From assembly GCA_009838515.1 (NCBI GenBank), contig VXRL01000060.1:1-64000 (forward strand): 64,000 bases of DNA, given 5' to 3'. Source of the DNA: Terriglobia bacterium. GTDB lineage: Bacteria; Acidobacteriota; Terriglobia; Bryobacterales; UBA6623. A program made the position numbers and the translations under genes. Below the pieces are notes generated by a model. That model was not told the DNA's origin. It worked only from the letters and a program-made list of their open reading frames with translations, and did no database searches. Shown here piece by piece: positions 28,035 to 35,323 of this stretch. The stretch's first letter is position 1. Every line of letters begins with the position of its first letter.

Positions 28035-29284
28035 GGGTGCTCGAACCAGTGCCCCGCTGGAACCGACAGCAGCTCCGACAAGGGCGTGCCGTTCTTGCCA
28101 ACGACAATCGAGCGTAGCGGCGAATGCCGCCGCTCGAACTCTCTAAGGCCGCTAACCTGATCGGGTCGCGATCCACTCTTGACTTCGATTGCGACGAGTG
28201 CAGCTCCGCGCTTCAATACGAAGTCGACCTCGTATGGTGTGTCGCGCCAGTAGTACACTCCGATGTCGCGTGTCGCCGTATTCACCAGATGCGCACCGAC
28301 GGCGCTCTCTACCAGTCGGCCCCAGTGACTCCTGTCTGCACAGGCCTCAGTGAAGTCGTACCCGCTCAACGCCGCGATGATCGCGGTGTTGAGGACATTG
28401 AGTTTCGGGCTGGAGGCCATCCGTCTCTGGCTGCTCTCAGCGAACTTCTCCAAGCCGCAGACAAGGCCGGCCCCTGCGAGCAACTGCAGGTATCGGGCAA
28501 GCGTGGTTGCGTTGCCAGCATCGTGCAGTTGTCCGAGCATCTTGTTGTACGAGAGAATCTGTCCCGAAAATCCGGCACTGAGACGCAACAAGCGCTTGAG
28601 GAGTGCGGGCTTGTGGATTCTCTGCATGGCAAGGACGTCCCGCTCAACCGTCGGTTCGAGGATCGAAGTCTCAACATAGTGGCACCAACGCGGTTGGTCA
28701 GGAAGCAAGTGAGCAGGACCGGGATAGCCGCCGAAGTAGATATACCTTTCTAGGCTGAATTCGAAAGCCCTAGACATTTCCGAGAACGACCAGTGAGTGA
28801 TCGGAATTGTTTCGAACCTGCCCGTCAAGCTCTCGATTAGGCCACCTTGCATTAGCAAAGGGGCAGACCCCAGGATGACAACGCGCAGCGGGCAACCAGC
28901 GTGACGGTCGGCATCCCATAGGCCCTTGACCGTCTCTGACCAGTTCGGGATCCGTTGGATCTCATCAAAGGCAACTACGAGACCGTTGGGAGATTGATGT
29001 GCTACCCGACGAGCGCGCTCCCAAGTACGAATAAGCCATGTCCGGTCTCTGGGGAACGTGGAGAAGTGTGTCTCCTGCGGATACCCCGACAAGTGCCTGA
29101 TCTCGGGACCTTCGACGCCATCCACTGCATAGTAGATGCTCGGCAGACGGGTCCGATGCAACGCTTGCCTGACGAGTGTCGTCTTTCCAGACTGACGCGG
29201 CCCTGACACGACGATGAGCCACCTCGGGTCCTCGTGCAGGCGGCTTAGCAGTACCTCGAGCTCCTGTCGGCAAAACTCCGCCAT
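28031..29284 (-). CDS. AAA ATPase with DUF4143 domain, partner of the NACHT-like nuclease
   Basis: The 417-residue product has a P-loop ATPase domain (Walker A 'GPRQSGKTT' 28-36, Walker B 'LVVAFDEIQ' 102-110, sensor 'VVILGSAPLL'). A middle region with 'YVETSILEPTVERDVL' is typical of DUF4143 proteins. The C-terminal domain carries a PD-(D/E)XK-like pattern: Glu326 in 'GRLVESAVGAHL', Asp354 in 'YEVDFVLKRG', Glu367-x-Lys369 in 'VAIEVKSG'. The family is very common and its function is mostly unknown. It is the first gene of a two-gene operon; its stop overlaps the start of the 1366-residue protein. The start ATG 29284 lies 6 bases after a clear -10, so the mRNA should be leaderless. Confidence 0.88.
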   Translation of the reverse strand: MAEFCRQELEVLLSRLHEDPRWLIVVSGPRQSGKTTLVRQALHRTRLPSIYYAVDGVEGPEIRHLSGYPQETHFSTFPRDRTWLIRTWERARRVAHQSPNGLVVAFDEIQRIPNWSETVKGLWDADRHAGCPLRVVILGSAPLLMQGGLIESLTGRFETIPITHWSFSEMSRAFEFSLERYIYFGGYPGPAHLLPDQPRWCHYVETSILEPTVERDVLAMQRIHKPALLKRLLRLSAGFSGQILSYNKMLGQLHDAGNATTLARYLQLLAGAGLVCGLEKFAESSQRRMASSPKLNVLNTAIIAALSGYDFTEACADRSHWGRLVESAVGAHLVNTATRDIGVYYWRDTPYEVDFVLKRGAALVAIEVKSGSRPDQVSGLREFERRHSPLRSIVVGKNGTPLSELLSVPAGHWFEHP

Positions 29285-29290
29285 TCTTTG

Positions 29291-29319
29291 ATTTTACTAG
29301 ACTGAATGAAATTGTTCAA
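29291..29319 (-). promoter_or_regulatory. Promoter of the two-gene ATPase/nuclease cassette
   Basis: On the minus strand TTGAAC (29319-29314), a 17-base spacer and TAAAAT (29296-29291) form the best promoter in the window. The -10 ends 6 bases before ATG 29284, so the predicted start of transcription coincides with the start codon. Confidence 0.7.
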
Positions 29320-29327
29320 TTTAGTAA
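29294..29327. promoter_or_regulatory. 34-bp dyad operator over the cassette promoter
   Basis: The arms are TTACTA (29294-29299) with TAGTAA (29322-29327), and TGAA (29303-29306) with TTCA (29315-29318). Both arms have identical 3-base gaps, and the middle base of each gap also pairs. It covers the -35 and -10 and so is well placed for repression. It lacks a T-run, and it lies upstream of a start, which argues against a terminator. Confidence 0.65.
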
Positions 29328-29370
29328 TCGCCTCCTGCGGGGCGACTGAGCCAAGAGCAGCCGGGCAACC

Positions 29371-29790
29371 CTACTCGCCGATCACGTGCAGCACCACGGT
29401 CCGCCGATGCGGCCGGCGTCGGTGCTCAAAGAGATAGATTCCCTGCCAGGTACCGAGCGTAGGCGTGCCGTCGACAACCGGTACAGTTAGATGCGTCTGC
29501 GTCAATGCCGTGCGGATGTGCGCTGGCATGTCATCCGGCCCTTCCATCGTGTGCTGGTATAGGCGATTATCTTCGGGCACCAAGCGGGCGAAGAACCTTT
29601 CGAGGTCATGCACGACGTCTGGGTCGGCGTTCTCCTGAATCGTCAGGGACGCGGATGTATGGCAGATGTATACAGTCAGCACCCCAGTCGCGATGTCGAG
29701 CCCCGCCACCCATTCCAAAATCGGTCTGGTGATCTCGGACAAGCCTTTGCCGCTAGTCTCAACGTGCAACTTTCGAACGAATTGTTTCAT
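29371..29790 (-). CDS. YjbQ/UPF0047 family protein
   Basis: The 139-residue product is a complete UPF0047 protein: 'LTVYICHTSASLTIQENADP', 'VVHDLERFFARLVPED', 'YQHTMEGPDDMPAHIRTALT', 'LPVVDGTPTLGTWQGIYLFE'-like text and the C-terminal 'PHRRTVVLHVIGE'. The conserved His and Glu residues and the 'GTWQ' motif are present. Members have been reported to have weak thiamine-phosphate synthase activity, but their main role is unclear. It is cytoplasmic. The gene lies just upstream of the defence-like cassette on the same strand, but the cassette has its own promoter in the 86-base gap. Confidence 0.93.
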   Translation of the reverse strand: MKQFVRKLHVETSGKGLSEITRPILEWVAGLDIATGVLTVYICHTSASLTIQENADPDVVHDLERFFARLVPEDNRLYQHTMEGPDDMPAHIRTALTQTHLTVPVVDGTPTLGTWQGIYLFEHRRRPHRRTVVLHVIGE

Positions 29791-30057
29791 TTCCGCGGAA
29801 CTTGCCTAAGTTTCTCTCGATTTGGCGAGTTAGCGCAGTGCGCCGGTGGCGCAGGCTCGAGACTGCCACGTCGATTGCTATGCGGAGCCAGTGGCTCGCA
29901 CACGGTGACGCTCGGACGCGACTAAGAATGCTTGCCGTTCGGACGGATGGGCTGCCCGCTTCAATCCGAGAGCCCGCTCGTCGTTGGCGTCCTGCGGCTT
30001 AGCGGGACGCTGCCCGGAACAGACGGCTCGAGGAGGCGTTCGCGGGTGGTTCTCGGT

Positions 30058-30489
30058 CTACCGCTCGGTGGGGTCCCTTCCGTCCCGAGGCGCACCAGTG
30101 CCGGACGACCCCATGAACAGCCGTCTGCCGTCCTCAAACGTCAAATCGCGACCGTTGGCCTTTTGCGTGCCGTCCTTGGCTTGGTAGCCATCGACCATGA
30201 TGACCGTGCCCGGCATCAAGGATGTCTTGGTGAAGCCGCGACGGAACAGGGTGTTTGGCGTGCCGCCCTCGATCATCCATCGCTCGACTTTACCGTCTTC
30301 CATCGTCACGTCGATATGAATCCAGGCGTGCGGGTTGATCCACTCCATCTTGGCCACGGTGCCCTTGAGCTCCACGGGCCGCTTAGCGTCGAACTCGGCT
30401 GAGAACGCATGATGGGCGAGTAGCTGCGCTGCGGCCAATAGGGTGATCAGGATGATGGTGACGCAGATGCTTGCGGCTCCTTTCGACAT
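30058..30489 (-). CDS. DUF6152-like secreted protein (copy 1)
   Basis: The product has 143 residues, with signal peptide 'VTIILITLLAAAQLLA' and mature start 'HHAFSAEFDAKRP'. The conserved core is 'KGTVAKMEWINPHAWIHIDV', 'WMIEGGTPNTLFRRG', 'PGTVIMVDGYQAKDG' and 'LFMGSSGTGAPRDG'. This family is abundant in Acidobacteria beside family A/B proteins and PQQ dehydrogenases; its function is unknown. A GAAGG ribosome site precedes ATG 30489. It follows the family A gene by 117 bases on the same strand. A second copy lies at 34877 on the opposite strand, with the same start 'HHAFSAEFDA' and the same end 'GSSGTGAPRDG'. Confidence 0.85.
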   Translation of the reverse strand: MSKGAASICVTIILITLLAAAQLLAHHAFSAEFDAKRPVELKGTVAKMEWINPHAWIHIDVTMEDGKVERWMIEGGTPNTLFRRGFTKTSLMPGTVIMVDGYQAKDGTQKANGRDLTFEDGRRLFMGSSGTGAPRDGRDPTER

Positions 30490-30606
30490 GTTGCCTTCTC
30501 TCCTCGGTTGCAGTTTACCCTAACGAGCCCGCGATTGGGTCAGCGAGCGATGGCCCGACGCTCGACAATGCGTGCCGTCGACAGAACACCCCCCGTTGCG
30601 GCCGAA

Positions 30607-31605
30607 TTAGGGCAGATTCGATCCGGTGTGAGGCTTGCCCACTTGCTCCGCCGCGCGCGCTCCCTCCAGCATCGTGAACATGCTGTAGTTCCCCTCGTGG
30701 CAGGCGTACTCGAACATCGGCTGGTCCGTCTTCTTCATCGGTATCGCTGCCGACCACGGCTGTTCGAACGAGTCGGGGTCGTCGATCGTGTACTGGTATA
30801 CGACCCGGTCTGGCGCCACCCGCGTGAACCGTTCAGTCAGCACCATGTTCGGCCCGGTTCCCCGATAGGAGGTCTTGTCGCTGAAATTGCGTGACTCCAC
30901 CACTAGCGTGTCCCCGTCCCAGCGGCCGCGCGCATCGCCGCGCCACTGTCGCATGTGGGCTGGCAGGTGGTCCCGCCCGTCCAGCGGTACGATGCGGGCG
31001 TCGTTGACCATCTCGATCAGCAACACCGCGTAGCCCGGTGTCTGGAAGATATGGACGTTGTTGTTGTACGCGCTCGGCGTGTAAGGTGGCCCAGCGTTGA
31101 ACCCCAGGATGCAGCGTTCGGCAACGCCCCGGTCCTCCGGCCCGTGTGGCTCTCTTGCCCGGGCCGCGCGGATCGCCGCGTAGCGCTTCCGAGCTGGTTC
31201 GGTCATGGCCGGGATCCTGCCATTCGGCGGATCCACGATCAGAGAAGTGCGCTTGTCTTCGGTAAGCTCGTTTCCGTAGTCCCACCAGAACTGGTTGTAA
31301 GCGTTGCGCACGTCCTGCTCGGCCGAGATGCCATCGGAAGCTCGGCGGTCCTTGTTGCGGCGCCCCAGTTCTGCGACGCGAAACTCGGCCGCCTCCTCGT
31401 TGCTGAAGACCTCCTGCTCGCCGAGCTGTGCGGGTCGCTCCAGCGGCGTGATTGTCCGAAAGTCCCACACTCCGCGCAAATCGGGCGCGCCCCACGCGGT
31501 GCGCGGGGGAGTCCACTCCTGCTGGTCCCCCGCGGCGTCAGCAGCCGCCAGAGGAGCGGCAGCAAGGCCTGTGATCAATGCCAGACCCAAGAGCCGATGT
31601 GTCAT
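30607..31605 (-). CDS. Secreted acidobacterial protein, family A (copy 1)
   Basis: The product has 332 residues, with signal peptide 'LLGLALITGLAAAPLAAADA'. Landmarks shared with the copy at 35324 are 'WGAPDLRGVWDFRTITPLER', 'LIVDPPNGRIPAMT', 'ERCILGFNAGPP', 'IFQTPGYAVLL', 'RIVPLDGRDHLP', 'GRWDGDTLVVES', 'GPNMVLTERFTR', 'YTIDDPDSFEQPW' and 'YACHEGNYSM'. The C-terminal half ('GRWxGxTLVV', 'YTIDDP') also resembles family B, so A and B probably share a fold. Function unknown; conserved His and Asp residues hint at binding of a small ligand. AGGAGG lies 6-8 bases before ATG 31605. It is 15 bases downstream of family B, so the two are co-transcribed. Confidence 0.85.
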   Translation of the reverse strand: MTHRLLGLALITGLAAAPLAAADAAGDQQEWTPPRTAWGAPDLRGVWDFRTITPLERPAQLGEQEVFSNEEAAEFRVAELGRRNKDRRASDGISAEQDVRNAYNQFWWDYGNELTEDKRTSLIVDPPNGRIPAMTEPARKRYAAIRAARAREPHGPEDRGVAERCILGFNAGPPYTPSAYNNNVHIFQTPGYAVLLIEMVNDARIVPLDGRDHLPAHMRQWRGDARGRWDGDTLVVESRNFSDKTSYRGTGPNMVLTERFTRVAPDRVVYQYTIDDPDSFEQPWSAAIPMKKTDQPMFEYACHEGNYSMFTMLEGARAAEQVGKPHTGSNLP

Positions 31606-31620
31606 GGCGAACCTCCTAGC

Positions 31621-32460
31621 TCATTCCGTTTCCTTCTTGCGCAAGTGCCCGTACATCATCTCCTCGACGAACTCCACGCACTTGAATTCGAGCAGCTGCA
31701 TGTTCTCGTCCATGCGCCGGTATAGAGGGAGCTTGATCTTCCACGGCCGCGTGAACACGCTCTCGTCTTCGATGGTGGCTTCGTACAAGAGGTGGTCCGG
31801 GCCAATGGGCGTGTACCGCTCGACTACCTTCAGCGACTCGGAGTGGAAATTTCCGGCGCTGTCGAACCACGTGTCGGCGACATGGTTGGTGACATCCACA
31901 ACCAGCGTCTGCCCTTCCCAGCGACCCCGGGAGTGCCCCATCCACGCGTCGCCAGGATGCTCGAAGTCCGGCCGGTTCATGTAGACCACGCGAGACGCGC
32001 TGGCGAACTCGTACGCGATCAAGATGTGGTCCGGCGTTTGGACGATCTGAAACGGGAAGGGCATGTAGGTGGCCCGCGGCACGCCTGGCATGTAGCACTT
32101 GACGACCGGATCGAGCTTGAGCCAGTCCGCCTTGTTCTGTAGCCGCTTCTCGAGCGCCCAGGGCTGGTAGGGGATCTCGCCGCCCTCGACGATGCCCAAA
32201 CCGCCGGGAATCGCGCCCAGAGCCCCCATGTTGACAGCCGGTCCTGCTTCGGCCGAGTGGCCCTCGACATTCCAGTTGGCTGAGCCAAGGGCTTGCCAGA
32301 TGCCGTTCAGGTTCGGGTTCCCGTCGGGCGTGAGAGGGGCCTGGTAGTCTTGCGCGAGGCCGACCGCTGGCGCAAGCGCCAGACAGAAGCAGAGAGCCGC
32401 CGCGGTCACCGGTATGCGGGCAGACAAGGATCGGGCGTGGGATCGAATCAAGTGCAACAC
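31621..32460 (-). CDS. Secreted acidobacterial protein, family B (copy 1)
   Basis: The product has 279 residues from GTG 32460, with signal peptide ending 'AAALCFCLALAPAVGLAQ'. Family landmarks are 'LTPDGNPNLNGIWQALGSA', 'GEIPYQPWALEK', 'KCYMPGVPRATYMPFPFQIV', 'GRWEGQTLVVDVT', 'DTWFDSAGNFHSESL', 'YEATIEDESVFTRPWKI' and 'LPLYRRM'. All recur in the copy at 36440. The frame is open 15 codons further to GTG 32505. GTG 32460 was preferred because TAGACT ends 7 bases before it. The function is unknown; the exported location and gene neighbours suggest a role alongside the PQQ dehydrogenase. Confidence 0.82.
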   Translation of the reverse strand: MLHLIRSHARSLSARIPVTAAALCFCLALAPAVGLAQDYQAPLTPDGNPNLNGIWQALGSANWNVEGHSAEAGPAVNMGALGAIPGGLGIVEGGEIPYQPWALEKRLQNKADWLKLDPVVKCYMPGVPRATYMPFPFQIVQTPDHILIAYEFASASRVVYMNRPDFEHPGDAWMGHSRGRWEGQTLVVDVTNHVADTWFDSAGNFHSESLKVVERYTPIGPDHLLYEATIEDESVFTRPWKIKLPLYRRMDENMQLLEFKCVEFVEEMMYGHLRKKETE

Positions 32461-32467
32461 TTTGAAA

Positions 32468-32473
32468 AGTCTA
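32468..32473 (-). promoter_or_regulatory. -10-like element (TAGACT) of the family B gene
   Basis: TAGACT ends 7 bases before GTG 32460. It agrees with the leaderless arrangement seen elsewhere in the window. No -35 was identified. Confidence 0.35.
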
Positions 32474-32647
32474 CTACCGATTCGGGCCACAGCGAAACCG
32501 GGCACCGCAGGATTCAGTCGGTTCCTCGCTTCATACGGGCCTTGACCGGGTTCCGGCCGTCTCCTTCCGGCCGAGCAGGCTTGAGGCCGGTCTGCTGATG
32601 AACCGGCGGCACGGTGCCGGATTTCACTCGATCCGGCCGGCCTGCGC

Positions 32648-32653
32648 TATACT
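32648..32653 (+). promoter_or_regulatory. -10 element (TATACT) of the PQQ dehydrogenase gene
   Basis: TATACT lies between the two possible starts (32598 and 32685) and supports the downstream one, with a leader of about 25 bases. Confidence 0.45.
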
Positions 32654-32684
32654 CTCTGCCCGGCAGCGGCAGCCAGAACGAGCA

Positions 32685-34799
32685 GTGGACTTATCGTCTA
32701 GCCTCTTCGTCCTCAAGCGCGGATTCGCCCGTCTTGTGATGATGCTCGCATGCTGCGTCGCACTGGCCTACGCGCAGAGCCCGCCGAACGAACCATCCGC
32801 TGGGCGCGTCGACGACGCGCGGATCGACAGGATCGACGACAACGACCCCGGACAGTGGCTAGCATACGGACGCGGGTACAGCCAGCACCGCTTTTCCCCG
32901 CTCAAGCAGATCAGCCGTCAGACCGTTCGCAACCTCGGCTTGAACTGGACGCGCAAGATCGAAGTCCGCCATCGCTTGCAGTCGTCTCCGATCGTGGTGG
33001 ACGGGGTCCTGTATTTCACCGACAGCTGGAGCGTGGTCTCGGCAGTCGACGCCGATACGGGAGAGACGATCTGGACGTTTGATCCCGAGACCCGCCGCAC
33101 CCGCGCTCGCTGGTCGTGCTGCGGCGGACCGATCAATCGAGGCGTGGCGGTGTACCGGGACCGGGTCTACACGGCTACGTTTGATGCCCGCTTGGTGGCG
33201 ATCGATGCCCGGACGGGAGAGAAGGTGTGGGATGTGGACACGGCCGACTACCCGTCCCGGGTCCCATACACCATTTCTGGCGCTCCGCTCGCCGCCGCGG
33301 GCAAGGTCTTCATCGGTAACAGCGGCTCCGAGTGGGATCACCGCGGCTACGTCACCGCCTACAACGCCGAGACAGGTGAGAAAGAATGGCGTTTCTTCAC
33401 CGTGCCTGGCGATCCGTCCAAGCCGTTCGAGCATTCCGAGATGGAGATGGCTGCCGAGACTTGGAACGGCGAATGGTGGAAGCTTGGCGGCGGCGGCACG
33501 GTGTGGAACAGCATGACCTACGACGCCGACTTGCACACGGTCTACATCGGCGTGGGCAACGGCACGCCGTGGTCGCGCGAGATTCGCTCGCCCGGCGGCG
33601 GCGACAACCTCTTCCTAGCCTCGATCGTGGCGTTGGATCCCGAGACCGGCCGGATGAAGTGGTACTACCAGACCACGCCCGGTGACAACTGGGACTACAC
33701 GGCGACGCAGGACATCGTCCTAGCTGACATGGAGGTCGACGGCGTAGACCGCAAGGTGCTCATGCAGGCACCCAAGAACGGGTTCTTCTACGTGTTGGAC
33801 CGCAGCGATGGCGAACTCCTCAGGGCGCATCCCTACGGCGCGATGACGTGGGCTACCCACGTGGACATGGAGACGGGAAGGCCGGTCGAGAATCCCGATG
33901 TCGTGTGGGAGGAGAAGCCGCAGTGGATCCTGCCGGGAAACACTGGCGCGCACAACTGGGAACCGATGTCCTTTAACGCCGCCAAGGGCCTGATGTACAT
34001 CCCGACGCACGACTCCCCGTTCTTCTTTGCCCTCCCGAAGGACTATCGCGAGACCGGCGTCTACCGCCCGCGCGAGCGGACCATGAACCTAGGCGTTGCG
34101 ATGGGTGCCGACCGCACGAAGCTCATCGAAGAAGCAGGGGAGCGGCCCGAGGCCAAGGGGTTTCTCAAGGCGTTCAACCCGCTCACCGGGGAGACCGTCT
34201 GGAAAGTGCAGAACAAGACCGCGCGGATCGGAGGCGTGCTTTCGACCGCTGGCGGGCTTGTCTTCCAAGGCGACGGAAGCGGGACGTTATCGGCCTACAA
34301 CAGCGAGTCCGGAGAGCGGCTCTGGGAGTTCGACGCCTACGGTTCGATCATCGCGCCTCCCGTCACCTACCAAGTCGGCAATACGCAATACGTGGCAGTA
34401 GTAGTCGGCGCCAGCTTCGCCTATATCGATTTCGGCAAGCTGCTCGTATTCTCGCTCGGCGCGGACCATGCCCTGGCGGAACCCCCGCTGCGCGACAGGT
34501 CGATTCCCACGCAACCGCCCATGACCGCGTCGACGGAGGAGCTGGCCCAAGGGGAGGAGCTCTACCATCAGTTCTGCGCCTCGTGCCATGGCTACGCAGC
34601 GCGCGGCTACCGCAACGCCGACCTCCGCCTAATGAGCCCGGCCATCCACGATTCCTTCCAGAAAGTCGTGCGGGAAGGCTTGCTGCTGGACCTGGGCATG
34701 GACAGTTTCGGCAATGACCTCAGCGAGACGGAGACGGAACTGATCCGGCAATACATCATCTCTCGCGCCAATATCGACCGCGAAGCGACCGGTCAATAG
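32685..34799 (+). CDS. PQQ-dependent alcohol dehydrogenase fused to cytochrome c (quinohemoprotein)
   Basis: The product has 704 residues from GTG 32685, with signal peptide 'LVMMLACCVALAYA'. The N-terminal propeller has 'WLAYGRGYSQHRFSPLKQI', tryptophan-docking repeats ('VDADTGETIWTFDP', 'IDARTGEKVWDVDT', 'YNAETGEKEWRF'), the vicinal disulfide 'SCCGGP' and catalytic Asp in 'PGDNWDYTATQD'. The C-terminus is a class I cytochrome c ('FCASCHGYAA'). It oxidises alcohols or aldehydes in the periplasm and passes electrons to its own heme. The residue two after the catalytic Asp-Tyr is Thr, whereas lanthanide-type enzymes have Asp there, so calcium is more likely. The frame opens at 32598, but a promoter lies in between. 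Two paralogous three-gene sets flank it. Confidence 0.9.
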   Translation: MDLSSSLFVLKRGFARLVMMLACCVALAYAQSPPNEPSAGRVDDARIDRIDDNDPGQWLAYGRGYSQHRFSPLKQISRQTVRNLGLNWTRKIEVRHRLQSSPIVVDGVLYFTDSWSVVSAVDADTGETIWTFDPETRRTRARWSCCGGPINRGVAVYRDRVYTATFDARLVAIDARTGEKVWDVDTADYPSRVPYTISGAPLAAAGKVFIGNSGSEWDHRGYVTAYNAETGEKEWRFFTVPGDPSKPFEHSEMEMAAETWNGEWWKLGGGGTVWNSMTYDADLHTVYIGVGNGTPWSREIRSPGGGDNLFLASIVALDPETGRMKWYYQTTPGDNWDYTATQDIVLADMEVDGVDRKVLMQAPKNGFFYVLDRSDGELLRAHPYGAMTWATHVDMETGRPVENPDVVWEEKPQWILPGNTGAHNWEPMSFNAAKGLMYIPTHDSPFFFALPKDYRETGVYRPRERTMNLGVAMGADRTKLIEEAGERPEAKGFLKAFNPLTGETVWKVQNKTARIGGVLSTAGGLVFQGDGSGTLSAYNSESGERLWEFDAYGSIIAPPVTYQVGNTQYVAVVVGASFAYIDFGKLLVFSLGADHALAEPPLRDRSIPTQPPMTASTEELAQGEELYHQFCASCHGYAARGYRNADLRLMSPAIHDSFQKVVREGLLLDLGMDSFGNDLSETETELIRQYIISRANIDREATGQ

Positions 34800-34833
34800 C
34801 GAGATCCGCAGCCACGGCCGATCGCAGGTCGCA

Positions 34834-34839
34834 TATACT
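34834..34839 (+). promoter_or_regulatory. -10 element (TATACT) of the second DUF6152 gene
   Basis: TATACT is followed by a leader of about 30 bases that contains a GAGGAAAGG ribosome site, so this is a normal leadered transcript. Confidence 0.5.
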
Positions 34840-34876
34840 CTTAGGCGTCCGCTTTGGATAGAACGAGGAAAGGTCG

Positions 34877-35323
34877 ATGATTCGCAACACTGTGTCCGCG
34901 CTGCTCTTGACCGCTCTGCTGGCGTTCGTTCCGTGCGCCTACGCGCACCACGCGTTCTCCGCCGAGTTCGATGCGAACGCCCCGATCAAGGTGATCGGCA
35001 AGGTGGTCAAGGTCGAGTGGATCAACCCCCACGCATGGGTTCACGTGATGATGGAGCGTGAAGACGGCGAGACGCTGACGTGGGAACTCGAGGCCGGCAC
35101 GCCCAATACGCTCCTGCGCCGCGGGCTCACCAAGACACTGTTGGTGCCTGGGACGGCGGTGACGGTGCGCGGCTACCAGAGCAAGGACAGGCTGTGCGAT
35201 CCGCATTGCAAGGGCAGCGGTCGCGACATCACGTTCCAAGACGGGCGCAAGCTCTTCATGGGCTCATCCGGGACCGGCGCGCCCCGCGACGGTGCCGACC
35301 CCAGCGAACCGAAGCGGCCCTGA
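34877..35323 (+). CDS. DUF6152-like secreted protein (copy 2)
   Basis: The product has 148 residues, with signal peptide 'VSALLLTALLAFVPCAYA' and mature start 'HHAFSAEFDANAP'. The core 'GKVVKVEWINPHAWVHVMME', 'WELEAGTPNTLLRRGLTK', 'PGTAVTVRGYQSKD' and 'KLFMGSSGTGAPRDG' is closely related to the copy at 30058. It differs by a short insert with two cysteines ('LCDPHCKGSG'), which could bind a metal or form a disulfide. GAGGAAAGG precedes ATG 34877. It follows the PQQ dehydrogenase on the same strand by 77 bases and ends directly against the convergent family A copy. Confidence 0.87.
   Translation: MIRNTVSALLLTALLAFVPCAYAHHAFSAEFDANAPIKVIGKVVKVEWINPHAWVHVMMEREDGETLTWELEAGTPNTLLRRGLTKTLLVPGTAVTVRGYQSKDRLCDPHCKGSGRDITFQDGRKLFMGSSGTGAPRDGADPSEPKRP

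Noticed and set aside
23934-29284. BREX, DISARM or restriction-modification operon
   Set aside because: No methyltransferase, helicase, PglZ or specificity subunit is encoded in or near the cassette.
23934-29284. Transposon origin of the lower-GC cassette
   Set aside because: No transposase, integrase or terminal inverted repeats were seen at either edge.
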